A program made the position numbers and the translations under genes. From an uncultured Bacteroidales bacterium (lineage in GTDB: Bacteria > Bacteroidota > Bacteroidia > Bacteroidales > UBA932), in NCBI GenBank assembly GCA_905234485.1, contig CAJOHV010000001.1:1-64000 (forward strand): a stretch of DNA of 64,000 nt, given 5' to 3'. Position 1 is the first letter of the stretch, and every line of letters begins with the position of its first letter. Of this stretch, positions 1-9,750 are shown one piece after another. Below the pieces are notes generated by a model. That model was not told where the DNA came from and ran no database searches. It saw nothing but the letters and a program-made list of their open reading frames with translations.

Positions 1-41
1 CGTACCCCCCAGACCCCCTGCCATATTAAATCACGAACGGG

Positions 42-65
42 CAGGCTTCGGCCTGGCTTTTTTTG
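42..65 (+). terminator. Rho-independent terminator of a gene left of the window
   Basis: A five-base-pair stem CAGGC/GCCTG closed by a TTCG tetraloop is followed after two bases by a run of T. It points rightwards, so it probably ends a plus-strand transcript that lies outside the window. Confidence 0.6.
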
Positions 66-108
66 TCTGGATGACGACTGGACTTGCGGAGCTGGCGCTC
101 CGTGTACG

Positions 109-135
109 AAAAAGGTCGGCCCGAGGGTCGACCTT
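109..135 (-). terminator. Terminator of the aldolase gene
   Basis: Read on the minus strand, the stem AAGGTCG/CGACCTT (112-118 with 129-135) is followed by a T run at 113-109. It lies about 25 bases after the aldolase stop codon. Confidence 0.6.
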
Positions 136-160
136 AGTCTATAATGATGATTAATAGCGA

Positions 161-1159
161 TTAAGCTTTTCCGTCGGAACCGAGGACGTTGATGATTTTG
201 TGCATGTAGAGCTTCTTCATCTCGTCGCGGGCGGGGCCGAGGTACTTTCGGGGATCAAACTCACCGGGTTTGTCGTGGAAGACCTTGCGGATAGCGGCGG
301 TCATTGCAAGACGGCTGTCGGAATCGATGTTGATCTTGCAGACAGCGCTCTTCGAAGCTTCGCGGAGCTGCTCTTCGGGAATACCCACTGCATCGGGAAG
401 TTTTCCGCCGAGGGAGTTGATGATATCAACATACTCCTGAGGAACGGAGCTTGAGCCGTGGAGAACGATAGGGAAACCAGGGAGTTTCTTCTCGATTTCG
501 TGGAGCACGTCGAATGCGAGCGGCGGGGGAACCAGACGGCCGGTCTTGGGGTCGCGGGTGCACTGCTCGGGGGTGAACTTGTATGCGCCATGGCTGGTGC
601 CGATGGAGATTGCGAGGGAGTCGCAACCGGTGCGGGTAGCGAAGTCGATAACTTCCTCAGGTTTTGTGTAGTGAGATTCTGCTGCGGAGACTTCATCCTC
701 CACGCCGGCGAGAACGCCGAGTTCAGCCTCGACTGTTACGTCGAACTGGTGCGCATAGTCAACAACCTTCTTCGTGAGGGCGATGTTCTCCTCGTAAGGA
801 AGAGAAGAGGCGTCGATCATAACTGAGCTGAAGCCCATATCCACGCAGCTCTTGCAGGTCTCGAAGCTGTCGCCATGGTCAAGGTGAAGAACGATCTGGG
901 GCTTCTCCCAGCCGAGTTCCTTCGCATACTCCACAGCACCCTCTGCCATATAACGGAGGAGAGTCTGGTTTGCATAATTGCGAGCGCCCTTGCTGACTTG
1001 AAGGATAACGGGAGACTTCGTCTCTGCCGCAGCCTGGATTATGGCCTGGAGCTGCTCCATATTGTTGAAATTGAAAGCGGGGATGGCGTATCCGCCGGCA
1101 ACGGCCTTCTTGAACATTTCACGGGTGTTCACAAGGCCAAGTTCTTTGTAAGATACCAT
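161..1159 (-). CDS. fba: Class II fructose-1,6-bisphosphate aldolase
   Basis: Zinc-dependent aldolase that splits fructose 1,6-bisphosphate into DHAP and glyceraldehyde 3-phosphate in glycolysis and makes it in gluconeogenesis; cytosolic. The 332-residue protein begins MVSYKELGLVNTREMF, has the metal-binding LHLDHGD motif at about residues 91-97 and the later HGSSSVP phosphate-binding loop, all typical of class II enzymes. The frame stays open for 41 codons further upstream, but that part does not resemble aldolases and would run into the promoter and the divergent gmk gene, so the ATG at 1159 is chosen. It is monocistronic, with its own promoter and terminator. Confidence 0.93.
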   Translation of the reverse strand: MVSYKELGLVNTREMFKKAVAGGYAIPAFNFNNMEQLQAIIQAAAETKSPVILQVSKGARNYANQTLLRYMAEGAVEYAKELGWEKPQIVLHLDHGDSFETCKSCVDMGFSSVMIDASSLPYEENIALTKKVVDYAHQFDVTVEAELGVLAGVEDEVSAAESHYTKPEEVIDFATRTGCDSLAISIGTSHGAYKFTPEQCTRDPKTGRLVPPPLAFDVLHEIEKKLPGFPIVLHGSSSVPQEYVDIINSLGGKLPDAVGIPEEQLREASKSAVCKINIDSDSRLAMTAAIRKVFHDKPGEFDPRKYLGPARDEMKKLYMHKIINVLGSDGKA

Positions 1160-1194
1160 AATTATATAAGGTTTAGTAATTTCCTTAAATCTCA

Positions 1195-1202
1195 CAAATT
1201 TA
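1195..1202 (-). promoter_or_regulatory. -7 promoter box of the aldolase gene
   Basis: TAAATTTG on the minus strand matches the Bacteroidota -7 consensus TAnnTTTG, 35 bases before the aldolase ATG. No clear -33 TTTG box was found. Confidence 0.55.
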
Positions 1203-1229
1203 CTAATTTTACGGAAATCTTCATAGAGA

Positions 1230-1799
1230 ATGAACGGCAAAGTTGTGATTTTTTCCGCCCCGTCGGGCGCCGGCAAAAGCACGGTGGTGCACCACCTGCT
1301 TGATTTGCATCCCGAATTCGAGTTTTCAGTAAGCGCGACTTCCCGCCCTCCCAGGGGTGAGGAAAAAGACGGAGTGGATTATTATTTCATCGACGCGCAG
1401 CGTTTTCGCGAACTGATTGCGCAGGACGCCTTCGTGGAGCACGAAGAAGTGTATCAAGACCGCTTCTACGGCACGCTGAAGTCGGAGGTAGAGCGCATCT
1501 GGGCCAAAGGCCATGTGATACTGTTCGACGTGGACGTCAAAGGCGGCGCGAACTTGAAAAAGTATTTCGGCGCGGCCGCGCTGTCCGTTCTCATCCTTCC
1601 GCCGAGCATGGAAGTGCTCGAGCAGAGGCTCCGCGGGAGGCAGACGGACTCCGAGGAGGCTATTCGCGAGCGTCTCGCGAAAGCCCAGTCGGAGATCGAC
1701 TTTGCCCGCGGCAAGTTTGACGTGGAACTTATCAACGACGTTCTCGAAAACACCCTGAAGAATGCCGAGGATATGGTAAACGCTTTCCTATGCGCGTAG
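1230..1799 (+). CDS. gmk: Guanylate kinase
   Basis: Phosphorylates GMP to GDP with ATP, in the cytosol. The 189-residue product has the P-loop APSGAGKS at residues 10-17 and the following SVSATSRPPRxGE GMP-binding segment, with a length typical of bacterial Gmk. It starts at the ATG at 1230 and overlaps the start of nadD by 10 bases, so the two are surely co-transcribed and probably translationally coupled. It is divergent from the aldolase gene. Confidence 0.95.
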   Translation: MNGKVVIFSAPSGAGKSTVVHHLLDLHPEFEFSVSATSRPPRGEEKDGVDYYFIDAQRFRELIAQDAFVEHEEVYQDRFYGTLKSEVERIWAKGHVILFDVDVKGGANLKKYFGAAALSVLILPPSMEVLEQRLRGRQTDSEEAIRERLAKAQSEIDFARGKFDVELINDVLENTLKNAEDMVNAFLCA

Positions 1800-2338
1800 C
1801 CGTCTATTCAGGCAGTTTCGATCCTCTCCACATCGGGCATCTGCAGATCCTCAGGCGTCTGCAGCAGGGCCCGCAATTCGACGCGATCTATCTGGTGGTT
1901 TCGCCCCGCAGTCCCTTCAAACCGGAAGAGAAAGACCGCAACGCTCGTGAGCGCTACGAAGCGGCCGTGAAGGCTGTTGCGCGACATCCGGAACTCACGA
2001 AGGTCCGCGTGGACGACATCGAACTCACGATGCCCGCGCCGCAGTACACTTTCCGTACTCTGGACGCCCTCCGGGACCGTGAGCCCGATAACGAATTCAC
2101 GCTCGTCGTGGGCGCGGACAACCTCGCAGTCTTCGGCGGCTGGCGGGAGCACGCCCGCATCCTGCTGGAATTCGGCATCATCGTTTTCCCCCGCCGCGGC
2201 TTCGACTGCGAGGCGCTAAGAGCAGATCTGCTGGCCGAAAACCCCGACTACCGCATCCGCATAGCCGCGATGCCCCTGGTGGACGTCTCCTCCACCCAGA
2301 TCCGCGAAGGCGCCGCCCCCGATGGTCTGTTGATGTAA
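1790..2338 (+). CDS. nadD: Nicotinate-nucleotide adenylyltransferase
   Basis: Adenylates nicotinate mononucleotide to deamido-NAD in NAD biosynthesis. The 182-residue protein opens with GSFDPLHIGH at residues 8-17, the nucleotidyltransferase signature containing HxGH, and has the C-terminal SSTQIR motif that is the ISSTxIR element of this superfamily. Length is slightly short but normal for Bacteroidota. It is the second gene of the gmk-nadD pair and is followed by a bidirectional terminator module. Confidence 0.93.
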   Translation: MRVAVYSGSFDPLHIGHLQILRRLQQGPQFDAIYLVVSPRSPFKPEEKDRNARERYEAAVKAVARHPELTKVRVDDIELTMPAPQYTFRTLDALRDREPDNEFTLVVGADNLAVFGGWREHARILLEFGIIVFPRRGFDCEALRADLLAENPDYRIRIAAMPLVDVSSTQIREGAAPDGLLM

Positions 2339-2341
2339 ACC

Positions 2342-2414
2342 GCGTGGAGGACAACTCCCTAACAGACAATCACTTACAACAATTAGGTGTCTCGTTTTCG
2401 GGACACCTAATTTG
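2342..2414. terminator. Terminator module, copy A of a 73-bp repeated unit
   Basis: The stem ATTAGGTGTC/GACACCTAAT (2382-2391 with 2402-2411), extended by a few more pairs around a TTTT loop, lies between convergent nadD and the EEP nuclease. It is preceded by a small GGAG/CTCC hairpin. A same-length relative lies at 33588-33660 between another convergent pair; about 51 of 73 positions agree in my ungapped hand alignment. Confidence 0.7.
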
Positions 2415-2480
2415 ATGAACTCTCTAATAACCAACTGGTTGGCCCCCACGCCCTTATCAAGGCAGAGGAATGATAACTGT

Positions 2481-3272
2481 TTATTGATGCAAGCGCAGTT
2501 TCACCACCACCGGGAGGTGATCTGAGGCTGTCTTCGGATCTCCGAATTTAAACTTGGAGCGGACTCCTGCGCGGCCCACGACCCGATACTCGCAACTCCC
2601 CTTCAACACCATAATATAATCTATACACGCGCGAGGAGAGACCGAGGGGAACGAGAGATCGTAGGGCGAAACCACGTCCCACCACTCGCGAAGGAAATCC
2701 AGGGTGCGGCTGTCCGGAGCGGCGTTTAAATCGCCGCAGAGAATCACGGGTTTGCCGGTTTTGTTGCGGCTTTCCAGTAGTTCCGCGGTGAGTATCTCTG
2801 CCTGGCGAAGCCTCGACGGTTCATCGGCGAAATCCAGGTGCGCGCAGGCGAACACGAAGCGGTCTGTCTCCACGACGGCGGCGGCGCGGGGCTCGGAGCC
2901 GTTTCCCTTCGGCAGCGCGATGGTATAGTGGTCCACGACCTTGAAGCGCGGGCTCGTGACGGCTCCGACTCCATAGCCGCCGCCTCCGAAGCCCATAGCC
3001 CTTCCGAAGTGGCCGAACCAGCCGTCCCCCATCTCCCCCACGAACTCCTTGAGTTGGTCGCGGCGGTCGTTGCGCACAATCGAGCAACTGTCCAGTTCGC
3101 AAAGGCCAATGACATCAGCCCTGACTTCCTGCATCATCTCCGCCACTTCGGCACAACTGTTCGGGACATATTTGTTGAAGACGCCGACATTGTACGAAAC
3201 TATCGTCACATTGTACGACCCCCAGATTTCCAGCAGCGAGAACAGCGTTATGAGCAGAAATACCTTTTTCAT
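2481..3272 (-). CDS. Secreted endonuclease/exonuclease/phosphatase family protein
   Basis: Member of the metal-dependent EEP superfamily (DNase I-like nucleases and phosphodiesterases). The 263-residue product has an N-terminal hydrophobic signal segment, then VSYNVG, a catalytic LCELDS glutamate, the CGDLNAAPDS motif and a terminal SDHLPV motif, which together give the Asn, Glu, Asp and His residues of the EEP fold. The substrate cannot be read from the sequence. The start is the ATG at 3272; an upstream TTG lies inside the -7 box. The -7 box TATCTTTG (3286 to 3279) ends only six bases before the ATG, suggesting a leaderless mRNA. Convergent with nadD. Confidence 0.85.
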   Translation of the reverse strand: MKKVFLLITLFSLLEIWGSYNVTIVSYNVGVFNKYVPNSCAEVAEMMQEVRADVIGLCELDSCSIVRNDRRDQLKEFVGEMGDGWFGHFGRAMGFGGGGYGVGAVTSPRFKVVDHYTIALPKGNGSEPRAAAVVETDRFVFACAHLDFADEPSRLRQAEILTAELLESRNKTGKPVILCGDLNAAPDSRTLDFLREWWDVVSPYDLSFPSVSPRACIDYIMVLKGSCEYRVVGRAGVRSKFKFGDPKTASDHLPVVVKLRLHQ

Positions 3273-3278
3273 TTTCAA

Positions 3279-3296
3279 CAAAGATAGTTAAATTTG
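3279..3296. promoter_or_regulatory. Back-to-back divergent -7 boxes (EEP nuclease and M13 peptidase)
   Basis: TATCTTTG on the minus strand (3286 to 3279) and TAAATTTG on the plus strand (3289-3296) both match TAnnTTTG. The minus box leaves six bases to the nuclease ATG; the plus box leaves 24 bases to the peptidase ATG. The two promoters share their upstream DNA, so polymerase binding may be mutually exclusive. Confidence 0.6.
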
Positions 3297-3320
3297 GAGT
3301 TCGGAAACAATTGTAACAAT

Positions 3321-5342
3321 ATGAAGATAAAATTTGTCGCCATGATTCTCGCTACCGCGGCCATCGCCGCTTCCTGCGCAGAACAGAACAAGGAAAAAGT
3401 TCCCGCGTTCAATCTTGAAAACCTGGACACATCGGTCGCTCCCGGCACTGACTTCTATCAGTACTCCACCGGCGGCTGGCAGAAGAATAACCCGCTCAGG
3501 CCCGAGTTTTCCCGCTACGGTTCGTTCGATGTGCTGAGCGAAAACAATGAGATCCGCCTCAACGAAATCTTCAAGGATCTCACCACCCTCAAAGCCAAGA
3601 AAGGCTCCGACGAACAGAAACTCGCCGACCTCTATACTCAGGGCCTCGATTCGCTCAGGCTCAACGAAGAAGGCGCCGCCCCGATTCAGAAGATGCTCGC
3701 CGAACTGGGAGCAGTGGTGGATGCAGAGACCTTCGCTGTGGCCACAGCCAAACTTATGATGGTGGGCGTGGGCAGCCTCTACGGCGGCTATGTCGCAGCC
3801 GACATGATGGACTGCAACACTAACATCCTCTACATCAGCGAAAGCGGGCTGGCGATGCGCAACCGCGATTACTATCTGCTCCCGCAGCACGCCGAACTCC
3901 GTAAGGGCTACCAGGCCTTCCTCGAGAAGGTGCTCACGCTCGCCGGAGTGGCGGATCCCGCCGTGGTGGCGAAGGACGCCTTCGACCTTCAGATGAAGAT
4001 CGCGGTCCCCTACTGGTCTATGGTCCAGCAGAGAGATGTGGCCGCCCAGTACAACCCGATGAGTTCCGAGCAGGTCTTCGCCCTTTACCCGAACCTTTGC
4101 CTGGACGCAACCTTCGAGGCGCTTGACATCCCCGCTCAGGAAAAGATGGTCGTGGAGACTCCTTCTTACTTCGAGGCGCTCAACAAAATGATGCCCGAAA
4201 TCCCCGCCCGTCAGCTTCGCAATTATTTGATTGCCAACCTGGTTACAGACGCCTGCGGCGCCCTCAGCGACGATTTCACGGATGCATCGTTCGAGTTCTT
4301 CTCCAAGCAGATGTCCGGCATTCAGCAGCAGAAGCCGCGCTGGAAGAGGGCTATGCAGGCTCCCAATATGATACTCGGCGAGGCCATCGGAAAGGTCTAT
4401 GTGAAGAAGTATTTCTCGGACAAGGACAAGAAGCGTATGCTCACCCTCGTCCATAATCTTCAGACCGCCCTCAGCGAGCATATCGCCGACCTGGACTGGA
4501 TGAGCGACGAGACAAAAACCAAGGCTCAGGAGAAACTCTCCGCCTTCACTGTCAAGATCGGCTATCCGGACAAGTGGAAGGATTATTCCGGCCTGGAGAT
4601 CGATCCGAAACTCAGTTACTATGAGAACCTCTGCGCAGCATCCCGCTGGTACATGGAGGACAACCTCAGCAAACTCGGCAAGCCGGTGGACAAGACCGAA
4701 TGGGGAATGTCGCCGCAGACCGTGAACGCCTACTACAACCCCACCACCAACGAAATCTGCTTCCCTGCCGGTATCCTTCAGCCGCCGTTCTACAACACGG
4801 ACGCGGACGATGCGATCAACTACGGCGCAATCGGAGTGGTGATCGGCCACGAAATGACGCACGGCTTCGACGACCAGGGCTGCCTCTTCGACAAAGACGG
4901 CAATATGCAGAACTGGTGGACGGCTGAGGACAAGGCCAAGTTCGACGCGAAAGCCGAGATCCTCGCGGCCCAGTTCGACGAGGTGGAGGTCCTGCCGGGC
5001 GTGCACGCCAACGGCCACGCCACCCTCGGCGAGAACATCGCCGACCACGGCGGACTGCGCATAGCCTACAGCGCGCTTCAGAACTCCTTCGGAGGCAAGC
5101 ATCCGGAGCCCATCGACGGCTTCACCGCTGAGCAGCGTTTCTACCTGGGCTACGCCACAGTCTGGGCCCAGAACATCACCGAGCAGGAAATCAGCCGCCG
5201 CACCCTCATCGACGTCCACTCCCTCGGCTGCAACCGCGTGAATGTGTCCATCCGCAACCTGGACACCTTCTTCGAGGCTTTCGACATCAAGGAAGGAGAT
5301 CCGATGTTCCGTCCGGAGTCCGAGCGTGTAGTTATTTGGTAA
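3321..5342 (+). CDS. pepO: M13 family metallopeptidase lipoprotein (PepO/neprilysin-like)
   Basis: Zinc endopeptidase of the neprilysin family that cuts oligopeptides, predicted to be anchored in the envelope. The 673-residue protein starts MKIKFVAMIL and has a lipobox ending at Cys19. The zinc motif HEMTH is at residues 510-514 and the third ligand with its partner Asp, ENIAD, at 571-575; the C-terminus ends in Trp as is common in M13 enzymes. The frame opens nine codons earlier, but the ATG at 3321 gives the clean signal peptide. The GlcNAc-kinase-like gene follows after 17 bases, so they are likely one transcript. Confidence 0.92.
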   Translation: MKIKFVAMILATAAIAASCAEQNKEKVPAFNLENLDTSVAPGTDFYQYSTGGWQKNNPLRPEFSRYGSFDVLSENNEIRLNEIFKDLTTLKAKKGSDEQKLADLYTQGLDSLRLNEEGAAPIQKMLAELGAVVDAETFAVATAKLMMVGVGSLYGGYVAADMMDCNTNILYISESGLAMRNRDYYLLPQHAELRKGYQAFLEKVLTLAGVADPAVVAKDAFDLQMKIAVPYWSMVQQRDVAAQYNPMSSEQVFALYPNLCLDATFEALDIPAQEKMVVETPSYFEALNKMMPEIPARQLRNYLIANLVTDACGALSDDFTDASFEFFSKQMSGIQQQKPRWKRAMQAPNMILGEAIGKVYVKKYFSDKDKKRMLTLVHNLQTALSEHIADLDWMSDETKTKAQEKLSAFTVKIGYPDKWKDYSGLEIDPKLSYYENLCAASRWYMEDNLSKLGKPVDKTEWGMSPQTVNAYYNPTTNEICFPAGILQPPFYNTDADDAINYGAIGVVIGHEMTHGFDDQGCLFDKDGNMQNWWTAEDKAKFDAKAEILAAQFDEVEVLPGVHANGHATLGENIADHGGLRIAYSALQNSFGGKHPEPIDGFTAEQRFYLGYATVWAQNITEQEISRRTLIDVHSLGCNRVNVSIRNLDTFFEAFDIKEGDPMFRPESERVVIW

Positions 5343-5359
5343 CCAATAAACAACCACAT

Positions 5360-6214
5360 ATGATACTAATAGCAGATTCAGGCGCGACCAAGACCGATTG
5401 GGCATGCGTCAGCAGAGAAAACGGCACACAAATCCGCTTTCAGAGCCAGGGCTACAACCCTAACTACATAACCGGTCCGGAGATCGCGAAAGACATCCTT
5501 ATGCATCTTCCCGACGGCTTCCCCCGCAGGGATATCACCGAGATTTATTTCTACGGCGCCGGTGTCACCGAACTCCTCCGCGAGTTCATGACCAAGGTGC
5601 TTCTCGAGGTCTTCCCCACCGCCAAGAAAGTATTCGTGGTGATGGACACGCTCGGATCCTGCCGCGCGCTGCTCCTGGACAAGCCCGGATTCGCCGCCAT
5701 CATCGGCACCGGTATGAACACCTGTTTCTATGACGGTGAGAACGAAGGCCTGAACATCGAGTCAGGCGGCTTCATCCTCGGCGATGAAGGCAGCGGTTCG
5801 AACCTCGGCAAGAGGCTCATCCTCGACTATCTTCGCCACTCCATGCCGGACAAAGTCTACGAAGAGACCAAGAAGGCTATCGGTATGACCAACGACGAAA
5901 TAATCGCCGCCATCTACCAGAAGCCCTTCCCCAACCGCTTCTGCGCCCAGTTCGCGAAGTTCATCCAGGACCACTACGACTTCGATCCTTACTTCAAGAA
6001 CCTCACGACCGAAGCGTTCAGGGATATGTTCCGCAATGTGGTGTCGCACTACCCCGACTATCAGAAGTACACCTTCAACGCAGTCGGCTCGGTGGCCTTC
6101 CACCACAAGCAGATTCTCGAGCCCGTCGTCGCCGAATTCGGAATGAAGATGGGAAAGATCCTGAAAGCCCCTATGGACGGACTCATCGAGTATCACCTCG
6201 AAGTCACGAAATAA
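5360..6214 (+). CDS. BadF/BadG-type ATPase, N-acetylglucosamine kinase-like
   Basis: Sugar kinase of the ASKHA fold, most similar in motif content to bacterial and eukaryotic GlcNAc kinases. The 284-residue protein begins with the phosphate-1 motif ADSGATKTDW, has a phosphate-2 region IIGTGMNTC and a GGFILGDEGSG segment typical of the BadF/BcrA family and NAGK. A role in recycling amino sugars from cell wall or host glycans is inference. The chosen ATG at 5360 places the phosphate-1 motif right at the N-terminus as in the family; the frame extends eight codons upstream. It follows the M13 peptidase and ends before a strong hairpin. Confidence 0.82.
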   Translation: MILIADSGATKTDWACVSRENGTQIRFQSQGYNPNYITGPEIAKDILMHLPDGFPRRDITEIYFYGAGVTELLREFMTKVLLEVFPTAKKVFVVMDTLGSCRALLLDKPGFAAIIGTGMNTCFYDGENEGLNIESGGFILGDEGSGSNLGKRLILDYLRHSMPDKVYEETKKAIGMTNDEIIAAIYQKPFPNRFCAQFAKFIQDHYDFDPYFKNLTTEAFRDMFRNVVSHYPDYQKYTFNAVGSVAFHHKQILEPVVAEFGMKMGKILKAPMDGLIEYHLEVTK

Positions 6215-6236
6215 GTTAACTCTAAACATAAGCGTG

Positions 6237-6270
6237 CATACCCTCGGCAAAAGAACCGAGGGTATGTGCG
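6237..6270 (+). terminator. Terminator hairpin after the GlcNAc-kinase-like gene
   Basis: An 11-bp perfect stem, CATACCCTCGG paired with CCGAGGGTATG (6237-6247 with 6256-6266), has an eight-base loop and is followed by TGCGTTTTA, a weak T tract. Confidence 0.65.
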
Positions 6271-6291
6271 TTTTAGGGGGGGCTCCGATTG

Positions 6292-6304
6292 TGACAATTT
6301 GTCA
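6292..6304. promoter_or_regulatory. Perfect palindrome upstream of dnaK, possible operator
   Basis: TGACAA-T-TTGTCA is a perfect 13-base dyad about 90 bases before the dnaK start. It is not the CIRCE heat-shock operator, and no regulator can be named from it. A second small dyad, CCTTC/GAAGG, lies at 6346-6360. Confidence 0.3.
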
Positions 6305-6381
6305 GAAAAGAACGGGTGGCACGGGTTTCGATGTTTGAGTTGTGACCTTCGGAAAGAAGGTTAAGTGAGACAAATAGTTAA

Positions 6382-8264
<1,883 letters not shown>

Positions 8265-8281
8265 TTAACAGTTTGACAGTA

Positions 8282-8309
8282 AAAGGGCTCCATCGGGGAG
8301 CCCTTTTTC
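8282..8309 (+). terminator. Terminator of dnaK
   Basis: The stem AAAGGGCTCC/GGAGCCCTTT with a short loop runs into a T tract, just after the dnaK stop codon. Confidence 0.75.
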
Positions 8310-8330
8310 ATTAATCATTTAATAATTGTG

Positions 8331-8361
8331 TTTGAAAAAAGAAGGAAAATCATTATCTTCG
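8331..8361 (+). promoter_or_regulatory. Promoter of the OmpA-like lipoprotein gene
   Basis: TTTG (8331-8334) and TATCTTCG (8354-8361) are separated by 19 bases, close to the Bacteroidota -33/-7 arrangement TTTG-N19-TAnnTTTG. The start codon is at 8408. Confidence 0.6.
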
Positions 8362-8407
8362 CAGCGATTAACGATTAGTTCGAGTAAAATATAAACACAT
8401 TCATATT

Positions 8408-9037
8408 ATGAAACTGTACAACATTATCAAAGTGGCAGCGCTTGCAGCGCTTGTAGTAGTGGGCGCAACATCCTGCCAGTCCAAGAAGAAGAAAGCAGCC
8501 GCCGAGGCAGCAGCAAAGGCCGCAGCCGAAGAGGCAGCACGCCAGAAAGCCGCTGAGGAAGAGGCCGCAAGGCTCGCAGCCCTCACCTTCGAAGTTACCG
8601 AAGATGTGGCTCTTGAAGCAAGCGAGACTGTAGCCGACGGAGCAGAGGCTTATGCTCAGGCTCTCGCAGAGGCGAAGAAGGCAACAGCTTACGGAGCCAC
8701 CAGCTTCGCAGTCCCTACCGCCGGTCTTCTCTATGCAAACGAGCAGTGCTCACTCTCAGAGGACGCCAAGGCAACCCTCCAGGCTTTCCTCGATGTGTGG
8801 AACGCATCTGACAAGAAGTCCGTTATCCTTATCGAGGCTTACTCGAACGACGGAACCAAGGCCGCTCCGGAAGGATGCAGCAAGGCTGATTACAATGCCG
8901 CTATCGCAGTGGAGCGCGCAAACCTCGTGAAGGCTTGGCTCTTCGCAAAGCAGGTTCCCGCCAGGAACGTGAAGGTGGCTGAGAATCCCCGCAAGGCGGA
9001 CGGCGACCAGAAGCGCGTGAACGTCAGCATCAAGTAA
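8408..9037 (+). CDS. OmpA-like lipoprotein with Lys/Ala-rich helical stalk
   Basis: Envelope lipoprotein, 209 residues. A signal segment ends at the lipobox GATSC (Cys near 23). It is followed by a Lys- and then Ala/Glu-rich stretch (about residues 26-58) predicted to form a long helix, and a C-terminal domain resembling OmpA_C peptidoglycan-binding domains: a beta-strand with AVPTAGLLYANEQ, then an EAYSND segment and NxxRA-like helix before the final RVNVSI strand. It probably links the outer membrane to peptidoglycan. The gene is highly Ala/Glu biased, as expected for an abundant protein. The pseudouridine synthase follows after two bases. Confidence 0.72.
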   Translation: MKLYNIIKVAALAALVVVGATSCQSKKKKAAAEAAAKAAAEEAARQKAAEEEAARLAALTFEVTEDVALEASETVADGAEAYAQALAEAKKATAYGATSFAVPTAGLLYANEQCSLSEDAKATLQAFLDVWNASDKKSVILIEAYSNDGTKAAPEGCSKADYNAAIAVERANLVKAWLFAKQVPARNVKVAENPRKADGDQKRVNVSIK

Positions 9038-9039
9038 TT

Positions 9040-9750
9040 GTGGCCCAATACCGCACACTTACAGACAATGAGATCCGGGACCTTGAGTCCCGGATTCTTT
9101 TTGAAGACAACCACCTGATAGTCGTCGACAAGAAAGTCGGGGAGATCGTCCAGGCAGACAAGACCGGGGACGAATGCCTCGCCGAAACGTTGAAGGCCTA
9201 CATCGCGGGCCGCGACGCCAAACCGGGTCAGGTGTTCATGGGCGTGCCGCACAGGCTGGACCGCCCGGTGAGCGGAGTGTGCATTTTCGCCAAGACCTCC
9301 AAGGCGCTGAGCCGCCTGTGCGAGGCTTTCAGAGTAGGCGAAGCCCACAAAACATATTGGGCTCTCTGCTGCTCCAAACCCGAACCCGCCGAGGGTCACC
9401 TCGAGGACTGGCTTATCAGGAACGAAAAGCAGAACAAGTCCTATGTGGTCCGTGAAGGACACGGCGGCGCAAAACTGGCTAAACTCAACTATAAATATCT
9501 TCGCAGCACTGAGCGCTACCACCTCGTGGAGGTGGAATTGCTCACCGGCCGTCATCATCAGATACGCTGCCAGTTGAGCAATCTGGGCTGCCCCATCAAG
9601 GGCGACCTGAAGTACGGCGCTCCCCGCTCCAATCCGGACGGAGGCATTTGCCTGCACGCAAGGAGCATCAATTTCATCCATCCGGTGAGAAAGGAGCCCC
9701 TCACCATCACTGCAGAAGCGCCCTCCACCTGGAAGGGGGTCGCGGAGTAG
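9040..9750 (+). CDS. RluA family pseudouridine synthase
   Basis: Isomerises uridine to pseudouridine in rRNA or tRNA; the target base cannot be told from the sequence. The 236-residue protein has the RluA motif HRLDRPVSG with the catalytic Asp at residue 74, and the later LLTGRHHQIR motif. There is no N-terminal S4 domain. It starts at a GTG at 9040, two bases after the lipoprotein stop, so it is co-transcribed with that gene. Its 3' end overlaps the convergent AraC-type gene by 44 bases. Confidence 0.9.
   Translation: MAQYRTLTDNEIRDLESRILFEDNHLIVVDKKVGEIVQADKTGDECLAETLKAYIAGRDAKPGQVFMGVPHRLDRPVSGVCIFAKTSKALSRLCEAFRVGEAHKTYWALCCSKPEPAEGHLEDWLIRNEKQNKSYVVREGHGGAKLAKLNYKYLRSTERYHLVEVELLTGRHHQIRCQLSNLGCPIKGDLKYGAPRSNPDGGICLHARSINFIHPVRKEPLTITAEAPSTWKGVAE

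Noticed and set aside
1..160. Small RNA gene before the aldolase
   Set aside because: Three hairpins are present, but two are explained as terminators of flanking genes, and no promoter box is seen.
3288..5405. A 705-codon open frame on the minus strand opposite the M13 peptidase
   Set aside because: It mirrors the codon bias of a certain gene on the other strand, its translation resembles no known family, and it would overlap the GlcNAc-kinase-like gene start.
6292..6304. CIRCE heat-shock operator before dnaK
   Set aside because: The dyad is TGACAATTTGTCA, not TTAGCACTC-N9-GAGTGCTAA.
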